DNA of 64,000 nucleotides from Halovenus carboxidivorans (GTDB lineage: Archaea; Halobacteriota; Halobacteria; Halobacteriales; Haloarculaceae). The stretch spans positions 124,001-188,000 of the forward strand of contig NZ_WUUT01000006.1 of NCBI RefSeq assembly GCF_009831575.1. Direction: 5' to 3'. How positions within the stretch are numbered: position 1 is the first letter of the stretch; each line of letters starts with the position of its first letter. The notes beneath the pieces were generated by a model. The model made no database searches and was not told the DNA's origin. It saw only the letters and a list, made by a program, of their open reading frames with translations. The translations under genes and the position numbers were made by a program. Positions 54,760 through 63,856 of the stretch are shown here, piece by piece.

Positions 54760-55153
54760 TGTTTTCCCTTCTCATAAGCGAGACCCGTAGCTGTTCATCG
54801 GCAGTAGCACTCTTGAATCCGCTACCGATTGCTGGTGAGGCGTGCAATCCTATCAGCAATCAGGTGCATTACGGCCTCTGTGTGCTGATAGCAGCCTCTC
54901 GTCAGGGGTCTCGCCTTACTCTATCCATAGTGCCCGAGCCACTTATTTCTTGTCAAAATTCTGTCAGGGTAGAGGCGGTATATATATTATTGCTTCCGTC
55001 GAGCATATCTCTCTACTCAAGCTCGCTACATACCATCAAACATCACCCCAGTTCGCATTTATATTCTACGTGGGGCCATCATTAGCATAAGAATCAGAGC
55101 CAACGCACATCTATCGCCAAACTTGATATGTGAGAGGGGGAAAGTGCCCTACA
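54760..55153. other. Divergent region between PrimPol-like gene and RM gene
   Basis: About 390 bp without a gene. Two AT-rich patches (54978-54990 and 55058-55065) may be promoters for the downstream RM gene or the PrimPol-like gene. The rest shows no clear feature. Confidence 0.45.
54978..54990 (+). promoter_or_regulatory. AT-rich TATA-like run upstream of RM gene
   Basis: GTATATATATTAT at 54979-54990 is a strong TATA-like run. It is about 165 nt from the RM start. A second candidate, TTTATATT, lies at 55058-55065, about 90 nt from the start. Confidence 0.35.
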
Positions 55154-58100
55154 ATGAGTAGTGAAGCAGATGTTATCTCGGAATTTGACCACCGTCTACG
55201 CTCTGCCATCGAAGAACAAGATGAGTACTATAACACTACGTTCACAGGTATAAGCAGGGAACTGTACGCTGATTCGACTCAAGGATATGCAGATTTGGTT
55301 CTTGAAGTCGGAAACGAGGAACCATTTTTAGTCATTGAAGCAAAGCGCGAGCCTGAGGAGGAACCCGACCGTTCTATTGACCCATACTCACAGGAAGTGA
55401 TTTCTCAAGCCGCTAACTACGCATTCCATCTCGGGGCCGAATATTTTGCAACGTACAATCGAAACCGGCTGGTACTCTTCCGCACGATGGAGCGAGGAAC
55501 CAACCTTTTGGACAGGAAGACTCTGGCCTACGAAATTGATGACTTGGCAGCATTTGTCCCCGAGTTTCTTGAAGACCTTGCCGGTTTAGAGGTTGATGAA
55601 GTTGAATGGGACCCCCATCAAGATGCTTTCATCAAACGTCTCGGTTCGTTCCACGACTTGATGAAAGAGCAGTTTGACACGCTGCTGCGAGAACGGTTAG
55701 AGAATGATTCCGAATTCGAAAGCCGATACGAGGAATGGGTAGAGGAACAGGGTTGGCAGGAGCGATACGAAGACAACCCTGACGAGATACACGCCAGCTA
55801 CGCTTCACAATCTGCCTACCTCTTGATGAACAAGCTGGTCTTCTACAAATTGCTTGACGAAGCAGATGCCTACGTTAATGTTCCCGACATAAATATAGAG
55901 CAACTGGTTGACGCACAGACAAGGCGGGAAACGTTCGATAGGTTGATTGAACAGGTAGACTTCGAAGCGGTTTATGAGCAGAGTGATATTTTTGATTCTC
56001 TCCGTCTTACAGAAAGGGCGCAACGAGAAGTTTCCAGTCTACTTGAAGACCTTGAAGACTACAATTTGGACCAGTTTGACCACGACGTTATCGGTCAGAT
56101 ATACGAGGAAATTATCCCCCCGGACGAACGCCACAGTCTCGGGCAATACTACACCCCAAAGGAGATTGTAGAGCTAATCATCGGGCTTACAGTTGAATCC
56201 AGTGACGATACGATTCTTGACCCAGGCTGTGGCAGTGGCGGCTTCTTGGTAGGTGGTTACAACGAAATTGAATCACGTTCCGAAGACAAGGACCACGAAG
56301 AGATACTCGAACAAATCTATGGAGTTGACATTAACCGATTCCCGGCACACCTCTCTGCTATTAACCTCGCACTCCGTGACCTTTCGACAGAAACTCACGA
56401 CACCCATATTGTTGTTGAGGACTTTTTCAATCTAATCGAATCACAGGGTCGGGTTGTCTCAGCTCAAAAGGCTGATGTTGGTGACAGTGAAGAAGAATCA
56501 GAAGATGAAGACGACTACGGAGTAGAGATACCATCAACCATTGACGTAGCTGTTGCCAATCCACCATATATTCGTAATGAGAATATCGCTGACGAAGAAA
56601 GAGTCAGAAGCCACCTGAGTAACCTCGGTATCGACCTCAGCGAACGGTCCGATATTTTCTGCTATTTCTTCACCCACGCATATGAGTTCCTTCGTAAGGG
56701 AGACAACGACAAGCCTCCCGGTCGAATGGGCTATCTCACCTCAAACCGTTGGCTGACAGCAGGATACGGTGAGGACCTTCAAGAATTCCTTCTTGAGAAT
56801 ACAAAAATCAATGCAATCATAGATTTCCAAACACAACAATTCGAGGTCCCTCTCATTAGTACCTGTGTGACTATCCTCGAAAGATGCGATGACGAGGAAG
56901 AACGCAACGAGAATCTCACTGAACTTCTACACGTCAAAGAAGAACTTTCCCCGACGGAGATTATTGATATTCTGGAATCTGACCACGAACCAGGAACGCT
57001 CGAAGATGAGGGGCAGGGCCGTTATCGCCGGGTAACGTTCCGGCAGGGAGACTTACACGATATTGAACGATGGGACCGCTATCTCTACGCACCTGGGATA
57101 TATTGGGACCTTCTTGACCACGAACAAATCTGCCAATTTGGAGAGATAGCAGACCCCAACTTCGGGACAAAAACTGGGAATAACAGCTACTTCTATTTCG
57201 AGTCTGAAGAAGAATACCAAGAGTTTGGTCTTGACGAGCGGTTTGTGACCCCTATCCTCAAACATATTGCCCAAACAGAATATATTCGACTGACTGATGA
57301 AGACCCAACGTGGTACGTTCTGGACCTGCACGACATAGTAGGTGAGATTCTGAATAATAAGGAGAACAGTATTATGGAACAGCGGTCTGACGAGGAAATT
57401 CTACTGGAAGAATTTGAAGAGCGTGGGTGGGACAACCTGATACAGTATCTCGAACTCGGGAAGGAGCAAGACGTCCACGAAGGAACGAGCGTCCAGAATA
57501 TCGGAAAAGTATGGTTTGATGTGGGGGAACTGCCAGTTGCAGAAATCATTCTGCCTAAAGAGTACTGGCGAGATTCTCGCGTGTTGTGGAATGAAGCCGG
57601 TATTCCTCTTGACCAGCGGAATATGGAAGTGGATGTAACAGACGACAACGTTGACCCCCTTGTCCTACTCGGGATTATGAATTCCTCTGTCTTTCCGTTA
57701 ATCCGGGAAATCGAAGGCCAGAGAGAACAAGGGCAGGCAATGGACCGTAACGAATTGAAAGTTGAGCAAGCCGAAGAATTGCATATTCCAGACCCCCGAA
57801 CATTCAGTGATGAAGAATGTGAGGCAATTAAGAGTACAATCGTGGAGTGGATGGAGAACGAGCGAGCTATTGACGCTGAGGGGGATGAAATCGAGGACTG
57901 GAGCGACCCTGAAGAGATAGAAGAGGACCCTCAAAAATACCAGGACCGACTTGATGAAGCAGTCTTGGGTGCGATGGGGATGGAGGAAAAAGTTGAGCCG
58001 ATTCAGTCTGCTGTTGAACAACTGATAAAGGACCGTGAGGCTGGAGGAGGAGAGAGTACGGCTGTCTTGGTCGAAAGCGATAGCACAGATGACGATGATG

Positions 58101-58183
58101 AAGACGGTGGACGAGAAATTGAAATTCCTGGTGCCCGACGAGTGGACGATGGCGGAGGACAATCAAGTCTTAATTCATTCTAA
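55154..58183 (+). CDS. Single-chain type IIG-like restriction-modification enzyme
   Basis: A 1009-residue protein. The N-terminal 140 residues hold a PD-(D/E)xK-type nuclease motif, YADLVLE then FLVIEAKRE (D47, E62 and K64). The central N6-adenine methyltransferase has DPGCGSGGF at about 356-364 and NPPYI at 469-473, preceded by GQYYTPKEIVELI. The C-terminal third (TGNNSYFYFESEEEYQEFGLDERFVTPIL) is a TaqI-like specificity domain. One polypeptide holds cleavage, methylation and target recognition, as in type IIG enzymes. The start at 55154 gives MSSEADV. Only 2 bp separate its stop from the PLD gene. It is notably AT-rich. Confidence 0.85.
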   Translation: MSSEADVISEFDHRLRSAIEEQDEYYNTTFTGISRELYADSTQGYADLVLEVGNEEPFLVIEAKREPEEEPDRSIDPYSQEVISQAANYAFHLGAEYFATYNRNRLVLFRTMERGTNLLDRKTLAYEIDDLAAFVPEFLEDLAGLEVDEVEWDPHQDAFIKRLGSFHDLMKEQFDTLLRERLENDSEFESRYEEWVEEQGWQERYEDNPDEIHASYASQSAYLLMNKLVFYKLLDEADAYVNVPDINIEQLVDAQTRRETFDRLIEQVDFEAVYEQSDIFDSLRLTERAQREVSSLLEDLEDYNLDQFDHDVIGQIYEEIIPPDERHSLGQYYTPKEIVELIIGLTVESSDDTILDPGCGSGGFLVGGYNEIESRSEDKDHEEILEQIYGVDINRFPAHLSAINLALRDLSTETHDTHIVVEDFFNLIESQGRVVSAQKADVGDSEEESEDEDDYGVEIPSTIDVAVANPPYIRNENIADEERVRSHLSNLGIDLSERSDIFCYFFTHAYEFLRKGDNDKPPGRMGYLTSNRWLTAGYGEDLQEFLLENTKINAIIDFQTQQFEVPLISTCVTILERCDDEEERNENLTELLHVKEELSPTEIIDILESDHEPGTLEDEGQGRYRRVTFRQGDLHDIERWDRYLYAPGIYWDLLDHEQICQFGEIADPNFGTKTGNNSYFYFESEEEYQEFGLDERFVTPILKHIAQTEYIRLTDEDPTWYVLDLHDIVGEILNNKENSIMEQRSDEEILLEEFEERGWDNLIQYLELGKEQDVHEGTSVQNIGKVWFDVGELPVAEIILPKEYWRDSRVLWNEAGIPLDQRNMEVDVTDDNVDPLVLLGIMNSSVFPLIREIEGQREQGQAMDRNELKVEQAEELHIPDPRTFSDEECEAIKSTIVEWMENERAIDAEGDEIEDWSDPEEIEEDPQKYQDRLDEAVLGAMGMEEKVEPIQSAVEQLIKDREAGGGESTAVLVESDSTDDDDEDGGREIEIPGARRVDDGGGQSSLNSF

Positions 58184-58185
58184 AT

Positions 58186-59223
58186 ATGTCCGATGAGACA
58201 TTCCTTTCTGGCACTGGGGAAACAACGACACAAGCCAAGCTATCCCAACTACTGGATGAAACGGACGCTCAGGCACTCTACTTTGCGTCAGCATACGTTA
58301 CACAGAGTGGGGTAAACCGCATTAAAGAGTTGCTTGAAGAGCATCAGATTGAGACGTGTGTGGCTGTCTTCGGTCTCAATGGAAATATTACGCAACCAAG
58401 CGCGATAGATACAGCCTTGGACCTTGGTTGGGGTCTGCGCCTAATAGAAGGTGGAAGCCACCAATTTCATCCGAAGATTGCTTTGGTTGGAGGAGTGGAG
58501 CCGAAGCCTCTTTCGGAAGTGTACGGTGGATATATCGGTTCTGCGAATATCACGAAAGGAGGCTTGGTAGACAATATTGAGGCTGGTCTCCTTGTGAGGG
58601 ATGAAGAAACTATTGACAGTCTTAGTGAAACCGCTGGAGAGATTTGGGAATTGGCTAACCCGGCTGAAGATGTGGATTTGGAAGCCTATGCAGAACGATA
58701 TGCGGAAACTGCGAGAGAGCGACCTACAAGTTCGCAACCCCCCGGTGTAGGTGCTTCTCCGGCGAGCGAGACCGAAACAGAGGAGGAATCTGAACCACCA
58801 GAAAAACCGTCTTATCAACCTGAACACGCCAAAGCTGGTTGGGCAGGATTAGAGTCGTTTACAGGAGACTATCGGTTCCAGGTAGAATTCCCAGGAACCG
58901 CAGGAGAAGTCATCAATGAAATGGTTGGTGCGGAAGAAGAAGTAGATGTTCTGTGTTCAGATGGAGAGACACGAGAAATGCTATACGATTTCTACGAAGA
59001 CAATGGAATGTTCAGGTTGAACATTCCGAACGAAGTTCCCGGCGTTCAACAGGCACGAAGGGAAGAATCAGGCATTGCGATTGTAAGGGAATGTGACGAG
59101 CCTGATGCATCCTTGGAACTAGAGATTATCAATGAGGATGAACGGGTTGATGAATTCGTTAGTCGCTCTAAGAGGGAGGGGTCGTGGGATGAAACCCCAA
59201 CGCGACTATACGGGTGGTTCTGA
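58186..59223 (+). CDS. PLD-family (HKD) nuclease-like protein
   Basis: A 345-residue protein with an HKD motif in FHPKIALVGG (H95, K97) and GSANITKGGL (G118, S119 and N121). One HKD copy is visible, so the protein would act as a dimer, as BfiI-like restriction enzymes do. Residues about 185-215 are a low-complexity linker rich in Ser, Pro and Glu (ASETETEEESEPPEKPS). The C-terminal 130 residues are unassigned. The gene starts 2 bp after the RM stop, so it is almost surely cotranscribed and may act with it. It could also be a phospholipase-like accessory protein. Confidence 0.75.
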   Translation: MSDETFLSGTGETTTQAKLSQLLDETDAQALYFASAYVTQSGVNRIKELLEEHQIETCVAVFGLNGNITQPSAIDTALDLGWGLRLIEGGSHQFHPKIALVGGVEPKPLSEVYGGYIGSANITKGGLVDNIEAGLLVRDEETIDSLSETAGEIWELANPAEDVDLEAYAERYAETARERPTSSQPPGVGASPASETETEEESEPPEKPSYQPEHAKAGWAGLESFTGDYRFQVEFPGTAGEVINEMVGAEEEVDVLCSDGETREMLYDFYEDNGMFRLNIPNEVPGVQQARREESGIAIVRECDEPDASLELEIINEDERVDEFVSRSKREGSWDETPTRLYGWF

Positions 59224-59265
59224 ATTTTTCTGCAATTCTACAACGTTAGCCTTCAACCCAGCTAA

Positions 59266-61794
59266 TTATACTGGAATTATATCTTTTTCCAAGAATTCTC
59301 TCAATTCCGTGATTTCAAGCCCGCTTTCTGCTATCTCTTCATCAATATTTTTGAATAACGTTTCTGCGTCCTGTTTAGTGACGTGTACGAAGAATTCATT
59401 ATCTACGTCTTGATGGTACATTTTCCCACCATTCATCGTCTTGTACAACTGCTCATAGAAGGTATGGATATTGTCCCGTATGATTTCAGAATTCTCATTA
59501 AATCCGATGTGGAGTGCCAGTAAGAAACCAGAATGCATTAGCACCGGAACGCCATCCCAACTTTGCATCCGATTAAGCTTCTTTGCCCCAACTGACCCGA
59601 AATTCCCGGGCTGCGCGTTGGTAATCACAACGAAATTCTGGAATTTGGTGTCGGATTTCTGTACTTCCTCGCTCTTGTAGATTCGAAGAGCGTAATCACT
59701 CAGCGTGTTCGCCTCTTTAGTTGGCATACTCAGTTCGTCCGAAGTAGTAAATTTACCATCGTAGGCGAATGAGCGGAAGTAGTTTCTATCCCCCTTGAAG
59801 AAGAAAAGTTCCCCAAATCCATCTGGCTGGTTTCCTGTTCGCTTAGTTCCCCACTGCTCAAGGCTTGAAACAGTCTGTTTTAAGATATGGAAGGCATCTT
59901 GTTCAAATTCTTCTCCCCTATGGTCTTCCGGGTTTGAACATACCTCCTGTATATGGTCAAACGCATCAACAGCGTTGTCTGTAATTCTCTGTTGCGTGTT
60001 TCGGGCAACCCTCTCAACTTTCTCTGTAATGTAATCCTCTGGCAATGAGTCCTTCAAGTCTCTATCTATCATCTCACTCAAATCTACTACTTCAGATGTG
60101 ACTTCTTCAATCAGAGACTCGTCAATGACCGTCCCCGGGTTCAGCACCAAAACCGGTTGGATACTTTTTCGGAGATGGTCTGCACTTCCAGAGGTGAGAT
60201 TTGATTCTGGTGTGTTGAGGAAAACGCGAACAATGTCACTCCCAGTCCCGACTTGCAAGAATTCGTACTCCTTGCCGTAGATTTTCTCCCTTTTCACACC
60301 ATAATAGACCAGTCCTTCGCTCTTCACTTTCTCCCGGAAGTAGCTCCTCACTCCCTTCTTTGAAAGGTCCAACTCGAATGAGGTATCGAATATTCTTAGG
60401 TCATTTCCACAGTTGGGGCAGTCATCATAATTTCGGTTGTAGAAGCGTTCACAGCCCTCACACTGTGTTCTATTAATTTCTGTTCGATTGAGTACTCCAA
60501 GGTCGTTAACAAGGGCATCGGTTAACTCATCATCTTGAATATAGCGGGTTCCCCAGTATGAGACACCTTTCAGCATCCTCGAAATCAGGTCAGTACGAGC
60601 CTTCGTAATCCAGTGGAGAGGTATCTTCTTGTCCAGTGGGATTCCAAATTGGTCTTCGAATTTTTCTCGAATTCGGTTACTCTTTCGCTCAGAACGAGTC
60701 TTGATGATAGAGTTGAGACGTAGATACCCGTTTTCCACGTTCTCCTCAATCGTAACACGAACATCAACACCTTCACACCGGAACCAGAAACGTCGTATAT
60801 TTGTTAATTCGATATTGATGATTTCCTCAGAGAGTGCCGATAGAACCGGTCTGATTTCCCGCTCAGTTGATTTCTTTGAGACAGAAATCGGTAATGACGG
60901 TTGAACATTCGTGTTTCTGAACTCCGTATTTAGTAGCGTGATTTCCTCGTCATCATCTACATTATGTCTTGAGAATTCTTTCTCGAACCGTGACCGAGAG
61001 ACGTTATCCTCATCGTCAACTAAATCTGCTTCAGCTGTAAGTATCGAAAATATCTCCTCAACCTTGGTCAGAAGTGTATCTCTGATTCCTTTGCTTTTAG
61101 TGTCAATAGTGATTTGCTCTGCTTCAGTATCAACCTCTAAAAACACATTTCGAACGTCTCGCCGCCTCTGAGCGCCAGTCACGTCTAACTTTTCAGTATC
61201 GGAAGTCTGACGTGAGATAGCAAAGATAGTAGACTCTGAGGAGGACAGTTTATTTTTGCTACTATACCTGAAATTCTCTGCTCTCGTTCCTTGTGAAAGA
61301 CTTAGTTGGATACCCCGGATGTTGTCCTCAAACCGATTCTCGTAGTCATCGGGGATTTCATTTCGAACATTATATCGAGTTTTGTTGTTACTATCAAGCC
61401 ACCCGCTGTAAAGCAAAATCTGGTAGACTATATCCTCATCTCCATCAAGGATTTTTTCTATGACGTATCGATATTCGGTTCCCTTGGTAATCTGGTCGCC
61501 CCTCTTATGTGCTAACTCGCGTGCAGAGAGTCGTTTATCATTAAGAAAGCGATAAAGGGTGAAGAGAAACACAGATTCTTCGCTCTTTTTCACAAGCTCC
61601 GAAAAAATACCACCTTCAGACATATCAACACCAGCAAATTCACAGACCGCTTCGAGCGCATCTCTATCTAAATCACTCAGGACATTACTGAATTTGTCGC
61701 TGTATGTCTCACTCCACTTGTCTTCGTATTTGGAGTAATCGGAGGGCACGTCTTCAAGTAGTGAGTGAACATCTCTCTCAGCCGCGTCTGACAT
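59266..61794 (-). CDS. Large protein with zinc ribbon and C-terminal FokI-like nuclease motif
   Basis: An 842-residue protein that I cannot match to a named family. The N-terminal 430 residues are mostly helical and charged. A zinc ribbon CEGCERFYNRNYDDCPNCG is at about 443-462. The C-terminal third has a nuclease-like pattern: QPDGFG then FAYDGKF (about 657-682), PD followed 20 residues later by DGK, as FokI has PD...DTK, with a preceding conserved EDHRGEEFEQDAFHIL. It is convergent with the PLD gene (42 bp between stops), AT-rich, and its start is 250 bp from the bPH gene. Probably a second restriction-type effector; function is inferred. Confidence 0.55.
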   Translation of the reverse strand: MSDAAERDVHSLLEDVPSDYSKYEDKWSETYSDKFSNVLSDLDRDALEAVCEFAGVDMSEGGIFSELVKKSEESVFLFTLYRFLNDKRLSARELAHKRGDQITKGTEYRYVIEKILDGDEDIVYQILLYSGWLDSNNKTRYNVRNEIPDDYENRFEDNIRGIQLSLSQGTRAENFRYSSKNKLSSSESTIFAISRQTSDTEKLDVTGAQRRRDVRNVFLEVDTEAEQITIDTKSKGIRDTLLTKVEEIFSILTAEADLVDDEDNVSRSRFEKEFSRHNVDDDEEITLLNTEFRNTNVQPSLPISVSKKSTEREIRPVLSALSEEIINIELTNIRRFWFRCEGVDVRVTIEENVENGYLRLNSIIKTRSERKSNRIREKFEDQFGIPLDKKIPLHWITKARTDLISRMLKGVSYWGTRYIQDDELTDALVNDLGVLNRTEINRTQCEGCERFYNRNYDDCPNCGNDLRIFDTSFELDLSKKGVRSYFREKVKSEGLVYYGVKREKIYGKEYEFLQVGTGSDIVRVFLNTPESNLTSGSADHLRKSIQPVLVLNPGTVIDESLIEEVTSEVVDLSEMIDRDLKDSLPEDYITEKVERVARNTQQRITDNAVDAFDHIQEVCSNPEDHRGEEFEQDAFHILKQTVSSLEQWGTKRTGNQPDGFGELFFFKGDRNYFRSFAYDGKFTTSDELSMPTKEANTLSDYALRIYKSEEVQKSDTKFQNFVVITNAQPGNFGSVGAKKLNRMQSWDGVPVLMHSGFLLALHIGFNENSEIIRDNIHTFYEQLYKTMNGGKMYHQDVDNEFFVHVTKQDAETLFKNIDEEIAESGLEITELREFLEKDIIPV

Positions 61795-61914
61795 ATGTCA
61801 TCGGACAGTCGCTTCGTACTTATCAGTTGCGTGCAGGAAGGGTAAGATAGTGTGCAGATTAGCTAATTTAGGGTGGTCATTTGATACTGCTCTTGAAAAG
61901 TTCAGATACGGGTG

Positions 61915-61998
61915 TTTCTGCGGGACGGGTAAACACACTCCTCCCTCAGAGAGGTTCAGCAATCAGCCCGGAGGCGGTGTGTTCACTTCTCTTTACGA
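61915..61998. repeat. 84-bp hairpin repeat, copy 1
   Basis: It begins near TTTCTGCG and has TAAACACACTCCTCC...GGAGGCGGTGTGTTCAC, which can pair as a stem with a small internal loop. It ends near CTTTACGA. It lies between the divergent 842-residue gene and the bPH gene. A copy of the same length is at 63292-63375. Confidence 0.7.
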
Positions 61999-62044
61999 TG
62001 AAGTCACACAACCAATATGTATATGAATGGCTATTAAATCGCAT

Positions 62045-63199
62045 ATGGGACTGTTCAGTAGTGGACCAGATGAAGAGACACAGGACCTAATTGATGGCGC
62101 AAAGGGTGGTTCTGTCACCGCTGATAAACTAACCAAAGCAGAGACGGGCCGGATGGCGTGGGACCGGCTGAATGATGGGCCACTGATTGACCATTTCTCT
62201 GACGACGAGCAACCCCACTATATATTCTCTCAGCAAAGCAAATCGGGGGTTCGAGTTTCGGATGGACAGAGTATCCAGCCAGATGGAAAGTACCGGACGA
62301 TGATGGCTGTAACTGATGACCGCGTTCTGTTCACTGCTGGCGGGGACAATGGAGACTCTATGCTCTCTATAGATTACGAGTCAATAACGGATATAGAAGC
62401 ACGGAGTGGTCCAGAGAAGAGTGATGGAAGTGGGAAGGTCACTGTGTCCCTGAACACGGAAGATACGTCGGTTACCTTTCCCATCAAGACCGCAGGCTCA
62501 GTGAACTTGGCAGATGTACATTCTGACGGCGATGAGGTACAGGAAGCAGTTGATTACATTTCCTCACAGGCAGCCGCAGATGTAGACCGGACAGAGAAAG
62601 AGAAGTCGTCTATACGTAGTGCCCGAAGACGAATCTCAGACGAGGAGAGTGGGGATTACGTCACACCCGAGCGGGTGAACAAGGTGAAAGATATTCTCGA
62701 TAGCGGAGAGGAGGTTTATTATCTGACCCGAGGCTCAACGGTTGATGTAGAAGGGTCATCGGCAGGGGAATCACTGTGGGGAGACGACAGAAGCCGGAAA
62801 ACCGGAACGAAAGGATACGTGAGAGCGGTAATCACGGACAAAAGAGTAGCAGTCAAGGTCCCACAGCTAACCGGGAATGACGAGCGTTCTGTGCCCTATG
62901 AGAGCATTACAAGTGTGGACTTGGATACTGGTCTGGTCAACAAGCGCCTCTCCCTACAGACACCGGGACAGACATACCATATTGAGGCTCACGAACCCGG
63001 AAAAGACGAGGTACGGCGAGCGGTCAAATTCATTCGGAACAAGATTACCGAATCTAATGAGGAGACTGTCGTAGTTGAGGATTCATCTGAGCCAGACCCA
63101 ACGGAGCAATTGAAGAACCTCAAGGAACTCCACGAACAGGGTGTATTGACTGACGAGGAATTTGAGGAGAAAAAATCAGACTTACTCGATAAAATATGA
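62045..63199 (+). CDS. Protein with two bPH-like domains and a C-terminal SHOCT domain
   Basis: A 384-residue protein. The first half has the pattern KYRTMMAVTDDRVLFTAGG and YESITDIEARSG; the second has EVYYLTRGSTVD and RAVITDKRVAVKVPQ with VPYESITSVDLDTG. This is the alternating strand pattern of bacterial PH (DUF2510-type) domains. The C-terminal 30 residues (TEQLKNLKELHEQGVLTDEEFEEKKSDLLDKI) are a SHOCT domain. Such proteins may sense or scaffold at the membrane. The start at 62045 (MGLFSS) is preferred; an ATG six codons upstream is possible. It is flanked by the 84-bp repeats. Confidence 0.78.
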   Translation: MGLFSSGPDEETQDLIDGAKGGSVTADKLTKAETGRMAWDRLNDGPLIDHFSDDEQPHYIFSQQSKSGVRVSDGQSIQPDGKYRTMMAVTDDRVLFTAGGDNGDSMLSIDYESITDIEARSGPEKSDGSGKVTVSLNTEDTSVTFPIKTAGSVNLADVHSDGDEVQEAVDYISSQAAADVDRTEKEKSSIRSARRRISDEESGDYVTPERVNKVKDILDSGEEVYYLTRGSTVDVEGSSAGESLWGDDRSRKTGTKGYVRAVITDKRVAVKVPQLTGNDERSVPYESITSVDLDTGLVNKRLSLQTPGQTYHIEAHEPGKDEVRRAVKFIRNKITESNEETVVVEDSSEPDPTEQLKNLKELHEQGVLTDEEFEEKKSDLLDKI

Positions 63200-63291
63200 G
63201 TTTCGTTAAAATTCCTCACCCCACGTAGGTCGGTTGTTGAGACAGTGTATTCAGAGAGTGGTCTATCATCAATGAGCCAGTATACAATTGC

Positions 63292-63375
63292 CTTCTGCGA
63301 AGGCGAGTAAACACACTCCTTCCTCAGAGAGCTTCAGCCGGAAACCGGGGGGAGTGTGTTCACTTTCCTTTACGA
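63292..63375. repeat. 84-bp hairpin repeat, copy 2
   Basis: It begins near CTTCTGCG and has AACACACTCCTTCC pairing with GGGGGGAGTGTGTT through 14 positions, including two G-T pairs. The loop starts CTCAGAGAGCTTCAGC. Compared with copy 1, several stem positions differ while pairing is mostly kept. It ends near TTTACGA. Confidence 0.7.
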
Positions 63376-63595
63376 CCAGAGAAATGGGTCGGAAAATCCC
63401 GCTAATCTGGTTGCATCTGGTTCCAATTTCCAAAGCGGGGTGGGCCGGTCTTCCAGTTGGATTCCAACAGCGCGTTATAAAAAAGACGAGCCTCAGACGC
63501 TCAGACGAGCAAAATCAGGCACACCGAAAGTTTCTAGGAGTTACAGCGCGTTTCGATTATTGCAGAACGCCAGACGTGAGCCGGTGCGTCCGGGG

Positions 63596-63639
63596 ACCGG
63601 TTGAAATCTCACAGGGAAAGCGCGAATCGCAGGAGGGCG
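63596..63639. repeat. Candidate integrase arm-site motif, element 2 right end
   Basis: ACCGGTTGAAATCTC (63596-63610) and GAATCGCAGGAGGGCG (63624-63639) resemble 50915-50952 at the right end of element 1. Confidence 0.5.
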
Positions 63640-63675
63640 CGGATGCTCTCGGCTAAGGTTCGTGCGGCCGCAGGA

Positions 63676-63749
63676 TGCCGCCTCCCGGATTTGAACCGGG
63701 GACAGCTCGATCTTCAGTCGAGTGCTCTCCCAGTCTGAGCTAAGGCGGC
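63676..63749 (-). tRNA. tRNA-Phe (GAA), integration target
   Basis: On the minus strand the acceptor is GCCGCCT/AGGCGGC (discriminator A), D-arm GCTC..GAGC, anticodon stem CTCGA/TCGAG with loop CTGAAGA (anticodon GAA), and T-arm CCCGG-TTCAAAT-CCGGG. It has 74 nt. Its 3' end faces element 2, and the same 3' sequence is repeated at 42110 and 51006. Confidence 0.95.
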
Positions 63750-63856
63750 GCGCATTCGACCCGAAGGTGAGCCACACAAAAAGGATTACGATACCCGACC
63801 GGAATCCCTCGATTCGCTTCCACGTCTCTCTCTCCTGCCGCCGGCCCGTCGTTCGT

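Larger units (their letters stand above)
51006..63675. mobile_element. Integrative element 2 at tRNA-Phe
   Basis: About 12.7 kb between the middle att copy and the intact tRNA-Phe. It starts with an integrase, and holds a UDG-like protein, a PrimPol/helicase-like protein, a type IIG restriction-modification gene, a PLD nuclease gene, an 842-residue nuclease-like gene and a bPH/SHOCT gene. The right side has lower GC than the chromosome. Confidence 0.78.
63200..63675. other. Right end of element 2, non-coding
   Basis: About 475 bp with no clear gene. It has the second 84-bp repeat (63292-63375) and a segment resembling the element 1 right end (63596-63639). Confidence 0.55.
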
